Source of the DNA: Jaapia argillacea MUCL 33604
Lineage: Eukaryota > Basidiomycota > Agaricomycetes > Jaapiales > Jaapiaceae
Assembly: GCA_000697665.1 (NCBI GenBank)
Contig: KL197749.1
Span: forward strand, 122,441 to 186,440
Length of the DNA: 64,000 bases
Reading direction: 5' to 3'
Shown here: positions 1-10,275 of the stretch, piece by piece
Layout: the number at the start of each line of letters is the position of its first letter
How positions within the stretch are numbered: position 1 is the first letter of the stretch
The notes under the pieces: generated by a model
The model's database searches: none
The model's input: only the letters and a program-made list of their open reading frames with translations
Told to the model about the DNA's origin: nothing
Position numbers and translations under genes: made by a program

Positions 1-591
1 CGATGTTCTGAGGAAGGGTCAAGGTGAAGGTGTCGCCGTTCACTAAGATTATAGCGGATTAGACCACGCGTCAATCGCGAGTAGAGCGACGTACTAATAT
101 CCTGTTGCCACCATGTGGAACCATCCGACTTCTTTCCGACCTGATCAATCTTGAAGAAATCCGCGTTGGTCGCATCGAACTGGTCACAGGTAGTGGTCCC
201 GCACTTCGCCATGTAAGTCATAAGAGGACCAGTGTTGTGAGGCCACTTTAGAGAAAGAAGAAGGTGAGTTTCGGCTCAAAAAGAAGAAAACCTGACTGAC
301 GTTTCCTGTCTCGCTATCGGCCCAGTCGAAAGTAACTGTACTCCCGGGGTTGGCAGGAGCGACCATTGATGCCACTGTGGCATTTTGACCACAGAAGACG
401 AAAGCATTGGTAGCACCCTTGACTGGATCGATGGTACTGATCTGACGGATTGGGCTGGGATTCGTAGCTCCGCCGGGGAGGTTTCCCTGGTAGGTCTTGC
501 CGTCAATGATGACCGTCTTGATGAAACCATGGGCGGAGACGAGGGGAGTGGCAGCGAGGAGAGACAAGAAGAGAGTGGAGAACGACTTCAT
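1..591 (-). CDS. AA9 lytic polysaccharide monooxygenase (partial, 3' end outside window)
   Basis: Secreted copper enzyme of the AA9 (former GH61) family, which cleaves cellulose or other beta-glucans oxidatively. The start is the ATG at 591. Residues 1-20 form a signal peptide ending in VSA, so the mature protein begins HGF and supplies the N-terminal His of the copper histidine brace. Exon 1 is 591-301 (or to 292 if a later donor is used), exon 2 is 245-95, and exon 3 starts at 42 and runs off the window. Exon 2 contains the typical AA9 stretch WPHNTGPLMTYMAKCG followed by a Cys-rich loop. Exon 3 reads NGDTFTLTLPQNI, where the family continues to its second copper His, which lies outside the window. 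Introns are 52-55 nt. Family assignment is firm; substrate preference cannot be read from this fragment. Confidence 0.9.
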
Positions 592-2150
592 CTTGAAATC
601 GTTATAATAGCGAGAAGAACAGGAAGGCAAAAAAGACTCGTCAAGAGTCGGAAATCGTAGGCAGAGGGATCGAAAGTAGAGAGGGTTGGGGCAGCTGAAT
701 GGACAGTGGTCAGGAAAGTGTTCCGCCTTTTAAAGGGACTCCAAAGCGGCCGGGTGGTGGCAGACGGAGAGAACCTTTGGAGGCGAGGCACAATGGAAAA
801 AGGCGTGCAGACCACCTGCCGATTCCATCACACACGATATAGATCCCGCCCCGCCACCCAAACAATGATCAAAAAGACTAATTTCATACTCAGCTCCGAG
901 CTGAAATTCCAAAGTGACTAAAAAAAGACTTATCTGTTCCCACGGGGGTTATCCAGGGCAAAACTTGCCAAAGATAGATGGGGTCAATGGCGTGTTGGTC
1001 AAACAAAGTCGGTCACTCGGTGTTCGACGTGGAAAAGTAGAGCGGTTGTAGTGAGTACTGAGGATTTCAACAGCGCCGTCGATTCCAACTAGTCCGGAAG
1101 AAACGCCCGGCACGTCACAAACACAGAAATGGACCCGCAAGATGACGGGGTTTGGACCTCATAGCACGGAGGCAAATTGAAGTTTGTGATGTGGCCAGAT
1201 GTGACAGGAAATCTTCGACACAAGGTATCTGACTCGTGGAGGCGAGGGGATCTTCCTCAGTCTCAGTATAGGAACGACGCTCCTAGGACAAAGATGGATT
1301 GTGCACCGTGATTATTGAGGGACGGATGGAACAGGGCATGGTCGCCTGAATAGCCATCAGTTGGCTAGAGAGGCGAGATGAGATACCTGACTTGCTTGAT
1401 TTGATGCCGTCAAGCAAAGCAGTAAAACTGGGGTGTCCCTCGGATGATCACGACGGCGGAAAATGGACGGCCTCGAGTTTCCGTGAACCATCACATGAAA
1501 GGGGAATGGAGGCACTAAGAGCATTGAATATGGGCGGCTGTGGGTGTTGATGAGGCCAGATTGCACGAAGAAGACCCTAACAACATGAGGTAGGAGGCAT
1601 GTGGCCTAAAAATATCTTCAAAACTTTAAACTCGTGTTAAGGACCTCATCTGAAAAGTGATGTTTGTTGTTCTGTATCCTCGTCCCCAGTAAGGAGGCTC
1701 AGATGAGCGACGCGTATCTGCATCCTGCCGCGTAGTTTAGCCATTTGAAGGTTAGCATGGGGTAGCCAATGAGCCGCTCGACTGAAGATATCATGCAGGG
1801 AGATCTCGAGATTAGGACCCTGCCACTAGGAATGCGATCCGGAGCGGTTTGGGTGAGAGTCCTTCCAATTGAGTAACATGTTTGGTGATGAACTGGGGTT
1901 GTTTTGGGATGTACGTAGCTGCGCTTCCTGGAGAACGGGCGGTGGAGGACAGAGACACGTCGTGACGCGTGACGCGTGAATGTCACGCCTCCTCCCCAGG
2001 CTCCTCCAAGGCTCTCTTGTAGGCTCGTAGCTTTGTCTACTTCACCCATGCTGGAATCGCTACATTTCAATTGTGGAATATGCAGGGCAATATAGTACAA
2101 AAGAATAGACGGTGGTATCGCCAACGAAGTCCCATAATTCAGAGCCATAC
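592..2150. other. intergenic stretch without a supported gene
   Basis: Region between the divergent starts/ends of the LPMO and the F-box gene. A TTTAAAAGG element on the minus strand near 727-735 could be a TATA-like site for the LPMO gene, about 140 nt upstream of its ATG. The open frames here (for example 1699-2148, minus) show no domain, codon pattern or splice continuity that I recognise. Confidence 0.5.
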
Positions 2151-3926
2151 TTAAATCTTGTTGACACCGAGCTCCCTCAAGCTGTCCAGCTGCTCAGATG
2201 AGATGTTCAGACACCGACTAATGCTGACGGACAGGATCCTCTTCGCCGTCTTCACACCTATCAACTGCGGACTCGCCATGCTCGCGGGTAATCGTAACGG
2301 CAATCCTATCTTCTTCAGTTTCTTCACCTTTCGCGGGGTGTCGGCTGGTAGGCACATGTCGACCATATCGTCAGATATCCTCATCGCATCAGCACCTCTA
2401 CCACCAGATCCACCCATCCCGGTTCGCGATTGCCTCATCTGCACGACATCTCTCAGGGTCTCAAACTCGATGTCCACACAATCGGAAAAAGTCATGCTCT
2501 CCAGTAGAGGGCAGTACCGCGCCCTGTGTACTCCATCAACCGTCCAGCTGCTCTCCTTCAGTCGCTCCAAGATGACTTTCCCACCCAAACATCCGTCGAT
2601 CTTGAGGTATACAAGCGAAGGCATGTAAGCAAGCGTCTCTTCCGCAGCAAGGATGAAACCCGATAGGCTGAGATGGGTGAGACGAGGCATCAGAGGGTGA
2701 TAGTAGAATATCGCCTCGTGGTCGTATTTCATTTGGGGTGACGAAAAAGGGCTCTCAGAGCGATAGCTGACTTTCAGTTCTTGGAGTGAGGTGAGCTTGA
2801 TATTCCTGAGTTTGGTGCTTTCACAAAGACCTTCGTAGCAGAGGGTGAGCTTGGTAACGGCGGGGTAGGTTATCGGCTCGTCAGGGATGTCAGTGAATGC
2901 GTGTTTTGTCCGGGGGCCTAGATTCAGATGTATCGACTGGAGCGCAGGGGTAGATAGAAACACGAGGAACTTGAAAACGTCGTTGGGAGTTGTTGGCCTG
3001 AATTCAAGGCGCGTTAGACTCGGGAGGATAACGGCTTTGGAGACACCGTGGATGGCGTCAAGGAGAGGGGTGGCATTAGCGAGGAGGAGTGTTTCAAGAT
3101 TTGGGGCGACAACGAGAATTTTCAGCAAATGCGAGAGCGGCACACCAAATTTCGCGTGGGCGAAGCTCACCCGAAGCATTCGAAGTTTCGGAAATGCGAA
3201 CATGGGGAGAGCGATTGGAGATATCCTGTCCAGCTCCAGGAACTCCAGATCAGAGGGAGTGGATGGAATATGAGAGGATTGATATCTGCCGAATGGATGT
3301 CTATTCGGTATTTTGATAGACATCTCGAGGTGTCGTAAAGATGCAAAGCTTCGGACGACCAAATCCGTTGCCAGCGCGGTCAACATTGCGTCTACTCTGA
3401 CAGTGTGCAACGCAAGCTTCTTCCAGTTATCAACGCAAGGCGATACTAGACCCAGGTTTTGCACCATGAGAGAACACTCCGTGTGACTCTCTAGACACGT
3501 TATCCTAGAAGGGCTGAAGACGATGTCCAGAACCCGTCCTACTGGCCGGGCTCTGCCAAGAAAGGCCGCTATGGCTGCTCTGCCAGGATCATTGTCCATG
3601 TCGCCTTTCATCAAGATGCGGGACCAGAGATGAGAGCACGAGAGAGAAAGTATTCTCCATCGACTGCAGACATGGGTGAGGAGGATAGGGTGATAGAACG
3701 AGGCGGGATCTCTATGGCCGGCACAATCGTGAACGAAAAACTTGAAGACCTCGAGGAGGATATCGTCCGGCATTACTTGTGCCTCCAGTTCGACTCGTTT
3801 GCGGAGGAGTTCGGAGCTTAAACGGTGGACCTCAGTCAACCGCTGCTGCAGAGTTTCTTGCTCGACGCGTAGGGCTGTGATCCCTGTATCAATTTGGTGG
3901 AGTTGCGCATTGATATCGACAACCAT
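2151..3926 (-). CDS. F-box-like/LRR protein, single exon, 591 aa
   Basis: Probable substrate-recruiting subunit of an SCF-type ubiquitin ligase. The first ~50 residues are a heptad-like, charged helix (coiled coil). An F-box-like segment follows at about residues 50-105: MPDDILLEVFKFFV, then LTHVCSRWRILSLSCSHLW, the form widespread in the large Agaricomycete F-box families. The rest is a run of irregular leucine-rich repeats (LEFLELDRI, LRMLRVSF, LTHLSLSGF). The frame is open from the ATG at 3926 to the TAA at 2151 with no intron needed. Such genes belong to fast-evolving expanded families, so the target cannot be inferred. The neighbouring 4.9-6.4 kb segment is a decayed relative. Confidence 0.85.
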   Translation of the reverse strand: MVVDINAQLHQIDTGITALRVEQETLQQRLTEVHRLSSELLRKRVELEAQVMPDDILLEVFKFFVHDCAGHRDPASFYHPILLTHVCSRWRILSLSCSHLWSRILMKGDMDNDPGRAAIAAFLGRARPVGRVLDIVFSPSRITCLESHTECSLMVQNLGLVSPCVDNWKKLALHTVRVDAMLTALATDLVVRSFASLRHLEMSIKIPNRHPFGRYQSSHIPSTPSDLEFLELDRISPIALPMFAFPKLRMLRVSFAHAKFGVPLSHLLKILVVAPNLETLLLANATPLLDAIHGVSKAVILPSLTRLEFRPTTPNDVFKFLVFLSTPALQSIHLNLGPRTKHAFTDIPDEPITYPAVTKLTLCYEGLCESTKLRNIKLTSLQELKVSYRSESPFSSPQMKYDHEAIFYYHPLMPRLTHLSLSGFILAAEETLAYMPSLVYLKIDGCLGGKVILERLKESSWTVDGVHRARYCPLLESMTFSDCVDIEFETLRDVVQMRQSRTGMGGSGGRGADAMRISDDMVDMCLPADTPRKVKKLKKIGLPLRLPASMASPQLIGVKTAKRILSVSISRCLNISSEQLDSLRELGVNKI

Positions 3927-4917
3927 GAGTTTGTGGGTGTGGCAGAGGGGTGGGACGGGAGAACGGGTCCGGCCCAGAAAAGTTAGAATTTGTTAAGGGC
4001 GGTTGACGACGCCAGCAGGCGCGTTAAGCGCAAACCCGAAGATGGCGGTGTGAAAGGGTGGATTAAGGATAGACGAGGCGACCTGGTACCCTGATGGTGA
4101 ATGGCACCGACTAGAGCCCCGAGACCTGCAAATCCTACTTCCTAATATTGTAAGTCCCCGGCTCCACAGGAGTAAATCCCTACGTGGTGACCGACTGACC
4201 GTAGCAGAATTTTGCTTCAAGCGGATAAACAACACAAGAGAATGCTTTCGGTGGAGTGTGGGTGGATAGTAAAGAGCTCCTTCGGTGATGGAGAGGGTGC
4301 CGTTCAACGCGAACGGTGGGAGACCGAGTTCTAGACTTAGTACAGCGTCTCTCATACACAGAATTCATAGACGAGCAATGTTGGCTCTGGTGCGGAGTTC
4401 CAGTCCTTCCTCAGAACCTTCACAAACTCAACCACTGAGCTCTTATATACATCGCTCAACGAGCACAACCGGGCACAAGCAACGCCATGGTGGCCTCCAC
4501 TACAGCTCTCGGTATTAATCTGTCTGCACGCACATCCGCACACTCTCGGCGAACCAAGACCCCTTCCCACATCCATCGACAATTACCTCTCACCACGATG
4601 AGTTGCCCCCTTGGGGGTGAGGAGTCGTGACAAGACGCCACCAGGACCTCGATTTTTCCTTTTTCTTTGTTTATATTTTGGCCCATGCTCATGCTCATGC
4701 ACAAACATATGGTTATGCATCGACGCCGACGACCCGAACCTCGGGGCGCAAACCTGTACATGCCTTACACCCCCCACCTCCACGATACAATTTTGAAAAC
4801 ACACTATCCTAGACACAGTAGAACATAGATAAGTAGAACCGGTCACTCGTTGTACCTATTGTAAGGCAACTTTAGGAGTAAGCGATGACCACCGCGTCTT
4901 AGCTCGTAGATAGCCGC
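3927..4917. other. intergenic/promoter stretch
   Basis: Lies between the F-box gene (minus) and the F-box pseudogene (plus), so it should contain the promoter of the former. Only short overlapping frames on both strands are present and none shows recognisable protein features. Confidence 0.4.
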
Positions 4918-6402
4918 TTGCTGTGCACGCACATCCGCGAACAGACATCAGATGGATCATGGAAATGGGATGCGGCTCGGCTGGCTCGATATTGCCATAC
5001 CTTCTATAACCCAGCTCTCGACATTTTATGGGAGAGGATGAACCAGGTTGAACCTTTGGTTCAGCTCTTACCAGCCGTCCAGTGGAGTGTTTTGGGTGGT
5101 AGACGCCAGGCGGTGCGTGCAACAAAGCCCCCACATCACCATGCAGTTTTTCTTACTCCAACCCCTTGTAGACAATAGCTCGTCCACCAATAGGCGAGGA
5201 TTGGCTTCGCTTCGATTTTTATGCGAAGCGGATACACGCGCTATCCTACGAGTCTGTCGGGAACTCTGTCAGCCTCTACCAACAACCTTTTCAATGGAGG
5301 CGCAGTCCCCTATTACCCTCACTATTGCAACTGGCGTGTCATAGCAAGATCAACCGTGGCTTCGGACCCGTTGATTGGAACAGTTTCGGGGCCTTCCTGG
5401 CACCTTCACTGCGCAGCGGTTGGGCTGGGACGACTGAAACAGGCATTGCTACCCTTAATTCAATCCCATCCACATGTCCTTCATTACCCAAACTGACCGT
5501 CGGCCGTTCACTTTCCCTCCCTTCGATTACTTCCTGACCGGGTTCAAGTACCTGGAGTCCTTATATCTTTGCCTAGCTACTCCTATGGACACCACTCAAT
5601 TGGAGGCTCTCGCTAGTCTCAAAACTCTCACTTCGCTCTCGCTCTGCCACTTCTTCCTTCTCTCCATCGACGAACTATGGCTCAAGACCACCAAACCTCA
5701 CTTCGCATTCATTCATTCCCATCCCTTCAGAAGCTAGAACTCACCAGTAATACAACTTCCGAACTCAAAAATATTTTCAATTCGATTTCCTGTCCCCGCT
5801 TATCCACTTTATCTGTCGAAACCATGCCCTTCACCTGGGGTGATCATTCACCATGGCTCCATGCTTTGCAACGCTCTCGACCCCCTCTCGAAACGCTATC
5901 ATGGGCCGGATGCTACTTAGTGAAGCTTCTGAAAGATGACCAAGGTTTCGTCGCGCGGGTGATAGAGCATTTACTCTCACAATTTCTCATGCTCAAGGCC
6001 ATCGGGATGGCGTTTTCATGGAGACCAGCTCCCACCCAGATTCACCCAACCCCGATTTCGCGAATGCCCTGCCCAGTCCTAATCATCATCCTCGCAAACT
6101 CGATACTTTTCACATTCACTTTCGAAACTCTACCCACACCCACCCTCGCCCCAGAGGTGTTCATCCAACACCTGGCCTCAGAGGAGAACGACGTTGCAGC
6201 TGCCTTGGAGGAGAGGAGGTTCGTAAGGGTGGAAAAGATACCCATCTATCCATCAAGACACTCTCAGCATTTATATATGGCGATGAAGTCCGCATGGCTC
6301 GCCCGAATTCTGGTCATCCTTGCTGTTGGGACGAGGGTACCCAAAACGGACTATACCATCGATCTTGAGGAGGCTATTCGAGTGCTTTGGGCCGATAAAT
6401 GA
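4918..6402 (+). pseudogene. decayed F-box/LRR gene
   Basis: The 5' part (frame 1, 4918-5178) reads LARYCH-FYNPALDILWERM followed by PLVQLLPAVQWS, the standard N-terminus of an Agaricomycete F-box protein class. LRR-type sequence then continues in frame 2 at 5474-5737 (FKYLESLYLCLATPMD, LKTLTSLSLCHF) and jumps to frame 1 again near 5720 (SLQKLELTSN through to the stop at 6402). The coding signal therefore changes frame at least twice, with no intron signals that would repair it. The 3' end, from about 6345, lies in a segmental duplication shared with 7145 onward. I read it as a non-functional paralogue; a truncated protein from 5677-6402 (241 aa) remains possible. Confidence 0.6.
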
Positions 6403-6985
6403 ACCAAGAGAGATTTCCCTTACGTTTTCTCTGGTAGACGAGCGCAGTACACGTTTCATCCAAACAAATTATCTGGGAGTCGTTCACATACCTATGCGTC
6501 AAGGCTACACGAACACATTGGTCACTGGTATCATAAGAAATGACCAATCAACGTATATCCTCCCACAACGAACGACATCCTATCGCAACCTCAACTTCCT
6601 AATCCCTGCGCCCCATCTTTCTCCCTCCCCTCCTCCCCCAACGTCTTCTTCTCATCCCCTCATCCCACATCCGAAAACGCCCTGGGCATAACAAGTTCAT
6701 ACTCTAACTCTTCATCTCCTTTCCTCCCACATCGTGTCCCGACGTGGGTGGTATCGCCGGAAGCGACCCACCCTCCACCCACGAGCACACTCAACTTACT
6801 CCCCCTCCTCCCATGTAAAGGCGCACGACGTTCTCTCAAACACATCTCCCTCACTCCGAAAGTCAATTTTCACATTTTCCTCTCCCACCTCCTTCAACTT
6901 GGGTTAGTTCGCATTCATCCTCGGAGTCATAAGGAGGTTGAAAAGTTCACATACTCATTCTCTGTCTCACTCTTCTAGTCTCCAT
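6345..6985. repeat. left copy of a local segmental duplication
   Basis: Aligns in order with 7145-7960. Shared landmarks are the ACTATACCATCGATCT block (6352 vs about 7150), the TCACATACCTATG block (6485 vs 7284), the CAACCTCAACTTCCTAA block (about 6587 vs 7475) and the GTCATAAGGAGG block (about 6928 vs 7878). The right copy is the 3' end of the CaM-kinase gene and its downstream DNA. The left copy is therefore a broken duplicate of the kinase tail, joined to the end of the F-box pseudogene. Confidence 0.75.
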
Positions 6986-7144
6986 TACCTGCTGGACCGT
7001 TACCCTTACTCCTTACCCTCCGCATGAAGTGTGTGTGTCATCCTCAATCTATATGCCTTGTCTCGTTGCTAATCCCATGTGTAGCTAATTGACACTGCAA
7101 GTAGAACATATCCTCATTCTCCTCGCTATTCGGATGCAGTTCCA

Positions 7145-7960
7145 AACCTGAGTATACCATCGATCTCGAGGGGGCTTGGGCCGATGAACCAACCAAGAAA
7201 CATTCCGTCCGCCTTTTATCTGGTAGACGAGAGTAGGGGCGTTCAGAGTACACCTTCCATCCAAACGAATTATACGATAGCCATTCACATACCTATGTAC
7301 AAAGAGAAATAGAGAAATCCAAGGCTACACAAACACATTAACATCATTGTACAAAGCCGAATACGAAGGGGGTCGAACTATGTATAATAGGAACTAATAA
7401 CCAATCAACCGATATCCACACCATCCTCTGCATACCTCGTCCGACAACAAACAACCCCAAACGGCACCCTATCGCAACCTCAACTTCCTAAACCACGCAC
7501 CCCAACCTTCTCCCTCCCCTCCTCCATGATGATGATGATGGTGATGATGTCGATGCTTCCTCCTCATCTCCTCATCCGAAAACGTCCCAGGCATAGCAAG
7601 TTCATACTCCGACTCTGCTTCCTCTCTTTCCTTTCCATCATGTCCTGGTGTCGGTGTAGATGGCGCTTGAGAAGAAGCCTCCGTACCCTCCCTAACAACC
7701 CCACCCAACTCACTCTCCGTCCTCCCATGTAAAGGCTCATGAGCATCCTCATGATGTTCCCTCTTCAACACATGTCCTTCACTCGGAAGGTCAACTTTCA
7801 CATTTTCCCCAGCTTTACCCTCTCCAACCTCTTTCACCTTGTCCTTCTCCTTGGATTTGTTCGCTTCGTCCTCAGAGTCATAAGGAGGCGAAACGTTCAC
7901 ATACTCATTCTCTCCCTCACTCTTTTCTCCATTCCCCCCATTCCCTCCCTCTCCCTCCAC
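7145..7960. repeat. right copy of the segmental duplication (overlaps the kinase 3' end)
   Basis: Partner of 6345-6985. It covers about 325 bp downstream of the kinase stop and about 490 bp of its last exon. It is longer than the left copy because of several insertions or deletions, most visible in the low-complexity coding part. Confidence 0.75.
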
Positions 7961-10275
7961 CTTCTTCTCCACCTCCCCTCCCTCAACCTTCTTATCCTCA
8001 CCCCCCCTCCACCCACCCTCATCATCACTCTCCCCTTCCCCCCCTTCCTTCTTCTCCTTCTCCTTCTCCTTAACACTCTTCCACCCCCCACTCCCTCCAC
8101 TCCCCGCACTACCCATCCTAGCCAGTCTCCCAACAGCCAACGCACCCCTAATCGCCGTCCTCCATTTCGCTTTCGGATCGAAATTGTCTCGGAGACCTGG
8201 GAGGTCGTGTGTGGGCGGGACGAGGCCTGCAGTTAACCACTGGTTACAAGAATGTGGGACGGCGAGTGGGTATAAGGTGTGATGCGAGTGAGTGGGAATT
8301 AAGGGTAAAAAGGAATGAGCGAGTGCGGTAACGATCGAAGCAAAGGGAGGAACGTACGGGGTGTTTAAGAGCTTCAGCAGCCGTAGGCCTCTCCTTCGGA
8401 TCGGGATTCAACAATTTCTTGATAAAATCTTTCGCTAGAAAAACCAACAAAAAACGTCAACTCAAAACCAATCCATCATCCCCAAATCGGGCAACGACAA
8501 AAAAAAACATACCATCAGCCGAAACATTCCCCCAATACCTCTCATGAAACTCAATCTTAGCCTCCGTAGTCTCCCTAATCAACTCTTTCAAATCTTCAGA
8601 TCTAAAAGGTGAGTAGCCACAGAGGAGGACGTATGTGATTATCCTGGGGTTTTGTGTTAGTGCTGGTGTTGGTTAAGTGGAATCGAGGGTAGGCGGAATC
8701 GAGAACTGGGGTGCGGTACCGCCATCCCCCCCCCCCCCAAAAAAAAGAACCCTACAAAAGCACGCATATATCCTCCCCTCCGCCTCTCCCCTGAATCAAG
8801 GGTATCGAGGAGCTTCGGGAGAGGAATGGGTACGAAAGGAAGCGCGTAACCCGAAAAACCTCGCATATACCCTCTGCCTCTCCCCGTCCCCCCAAAGGAA
8901 ATCGCGCATATACTCTCGCCAAAACAACACGCATATACCCTCCCCAAAAGTCGTGCATACCCCTCCAAAAAAAGAAAGAAAGAAAAACGCATACACTCCA
9001 AAAAAAACTCACCCAGTACTCCAAACATCAACCGCCTTCCCATGTCCACTCTTCTTCAACACTTCAGGTGCTACATACCCAAACGAACCAGCTAGAGAAG
9101 TGAGGAGCTCTGTTTCGTCGTGTAGATGTTTTGCTCTGCGGTGGGGGGCGACCGGAGGAAGGATTCGGGATTGGGAGGGGGGGAGAGAAGGGGAGAGAGG
9201 GAGAGAAGGGGAGAGAGGGAGAGAAGGGGAGAGAGGGAGGTGAGAGGGGAGGAGGAAAAATGAGGGGCAGGGACACTCACATGCCAAAATCGGCAATGAC
9301 GATATCGGAATCAGCGTCTTTCGTCCTGTATAATATATTCTCCGGTCTATAATCGAGAGCATAAGGTGAGAAGACATAGAGGGAATGGCGAAAAGGCAGA
9401 AGGAAAAGCAAATCAAAGCCAAAATCGAAATGTTGTTGATATACGCACTTGAGGTCCCTATGAACGATATCATGTTCATGCAGATAAACCACTCCCGCTA
9501 AGATCGACCTGCGGGATAAGAGTTAGAGTTAGAGCTGATCGTGAGAGAAGGCTAAAGTAAGGATCACCTAACGACCGTAACTCCATCTCCCTCTGTAAAC
9601 TTGCCCCTCTTACATATCCTCTCGAATAATTCTCCGCCGGTTGCTAGTTCGAAGGAGAGATAGTACTTTGTTCGAGATTCGAACCATTCGTAGAATTTGA
9701 CGATATTAGGATGGTTGAGACCTGTTCCGGCGGAAGGAGATGATGATCAGGGAACAAGAACGGTAATGAGAGAATAAGCGACGGTAGGCAAACATACCCT
9801 TAAGAACATCCATCTCACTCCAAACAGCACTCTCATTCCCCTTAACCTTCTTCTTCGGAATAATCTTCAAAGCAACATCTTTCGTAATCGTACTCTCTCC
9901 CTCCTTCTCCTTCCCTCCCTTCAAACTTGAACTCGTATTAGTCCTACTGAGGGACTTGCCCTGGAAATAACCGGTAAAGGAAGATGAAGTAGGTCCCAGT
10001 GTTTGTGATTTTTGTGGGGTGCGGAGGGAGGAAGAGGTGGGTGAGGGCTCTGCTGAGGCTCCGCGGAGGGCGATGGGGGTTTGGGAGGGGGGGACGTGCC
10101 ATGTTGCTCGCTGCGGGGGTGATTAGAGTGGGAGGGATGGGGAGAGGAGGGAGAACGGACGTACGACGACTTTTCCGAAGGTGCCTGTTCCTAAGACACC
10201 TTGTAATTCATAGTTCTTCTTCTTTGCGAATGAGGGAGGCTGGGGTAGGAGAGAGTCGGAGAGAGAGATGTGCAT
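7469..10275 (-). CDS. Ca2+/calmodulin-dependent-type Ser/Thr protein kinase, 601 aa
   Basis: CAMK-group kinase. Nine exons fit in phase: 10275-10165, 10110-9798, 9721-9568, 9508-9449, 9346-9281, 9135-9013, 8643-8513, 8434-8358 and 8239-7469. The glycine loop GTGTFG is at residues ~29-34. VALKII has the ATP lysine at ~119, HRDLKPEN the catalytic Asp at ~211, and the DFG Asp is at ~232. APEVL and an AVDVWSTG-type motif follow. Residues ~366-388 ([18 protein letters not shown]) match the autoinhibitory/calmodulin-binding helix of CaMKI-like kinases. Two oddities stand out. A Ser/Thr-rich insert of about 75 residues separates the glycine loop from the ATP lysine. The last ~200 residues are low complexity (Glu/Gly/Lys-rich), with a run of eight His just before a basic C-terminus. 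The intron between exons 6 and 7 is unusually long, about 370 nt. Confidence 0.9.
8763..9000. repeat. degenerate CGCATATAC-type repeat inside a kinase intron
   Basis: Six irregularly spaced copies of a GCATA(TA)C core followed by C/T- and A-rich spacers fill most of the long kinase intron (9012-8644). It looks like a decayed minisatellite and explains why this intron is six to seven times the local norm. Confidence 0.6.
9177..9245. repeat. GA-rich tandem repeat in a kinase intron
   Basis: About 3.5 copies of a ~17-18 bp unit of the GAGAAGGGGAGAGAGGGA type, purine-only on the plus strand, within the intron between kinase exons 5 and 6. Confidence 0.85.

Noticed and set aside
1699-2148. 149-codon minus-strand ORF directly downstream of the F-box gene
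   Set aside because: No domain, biased composition or splice continuity; likely chance frame in the F-box 3' flank.
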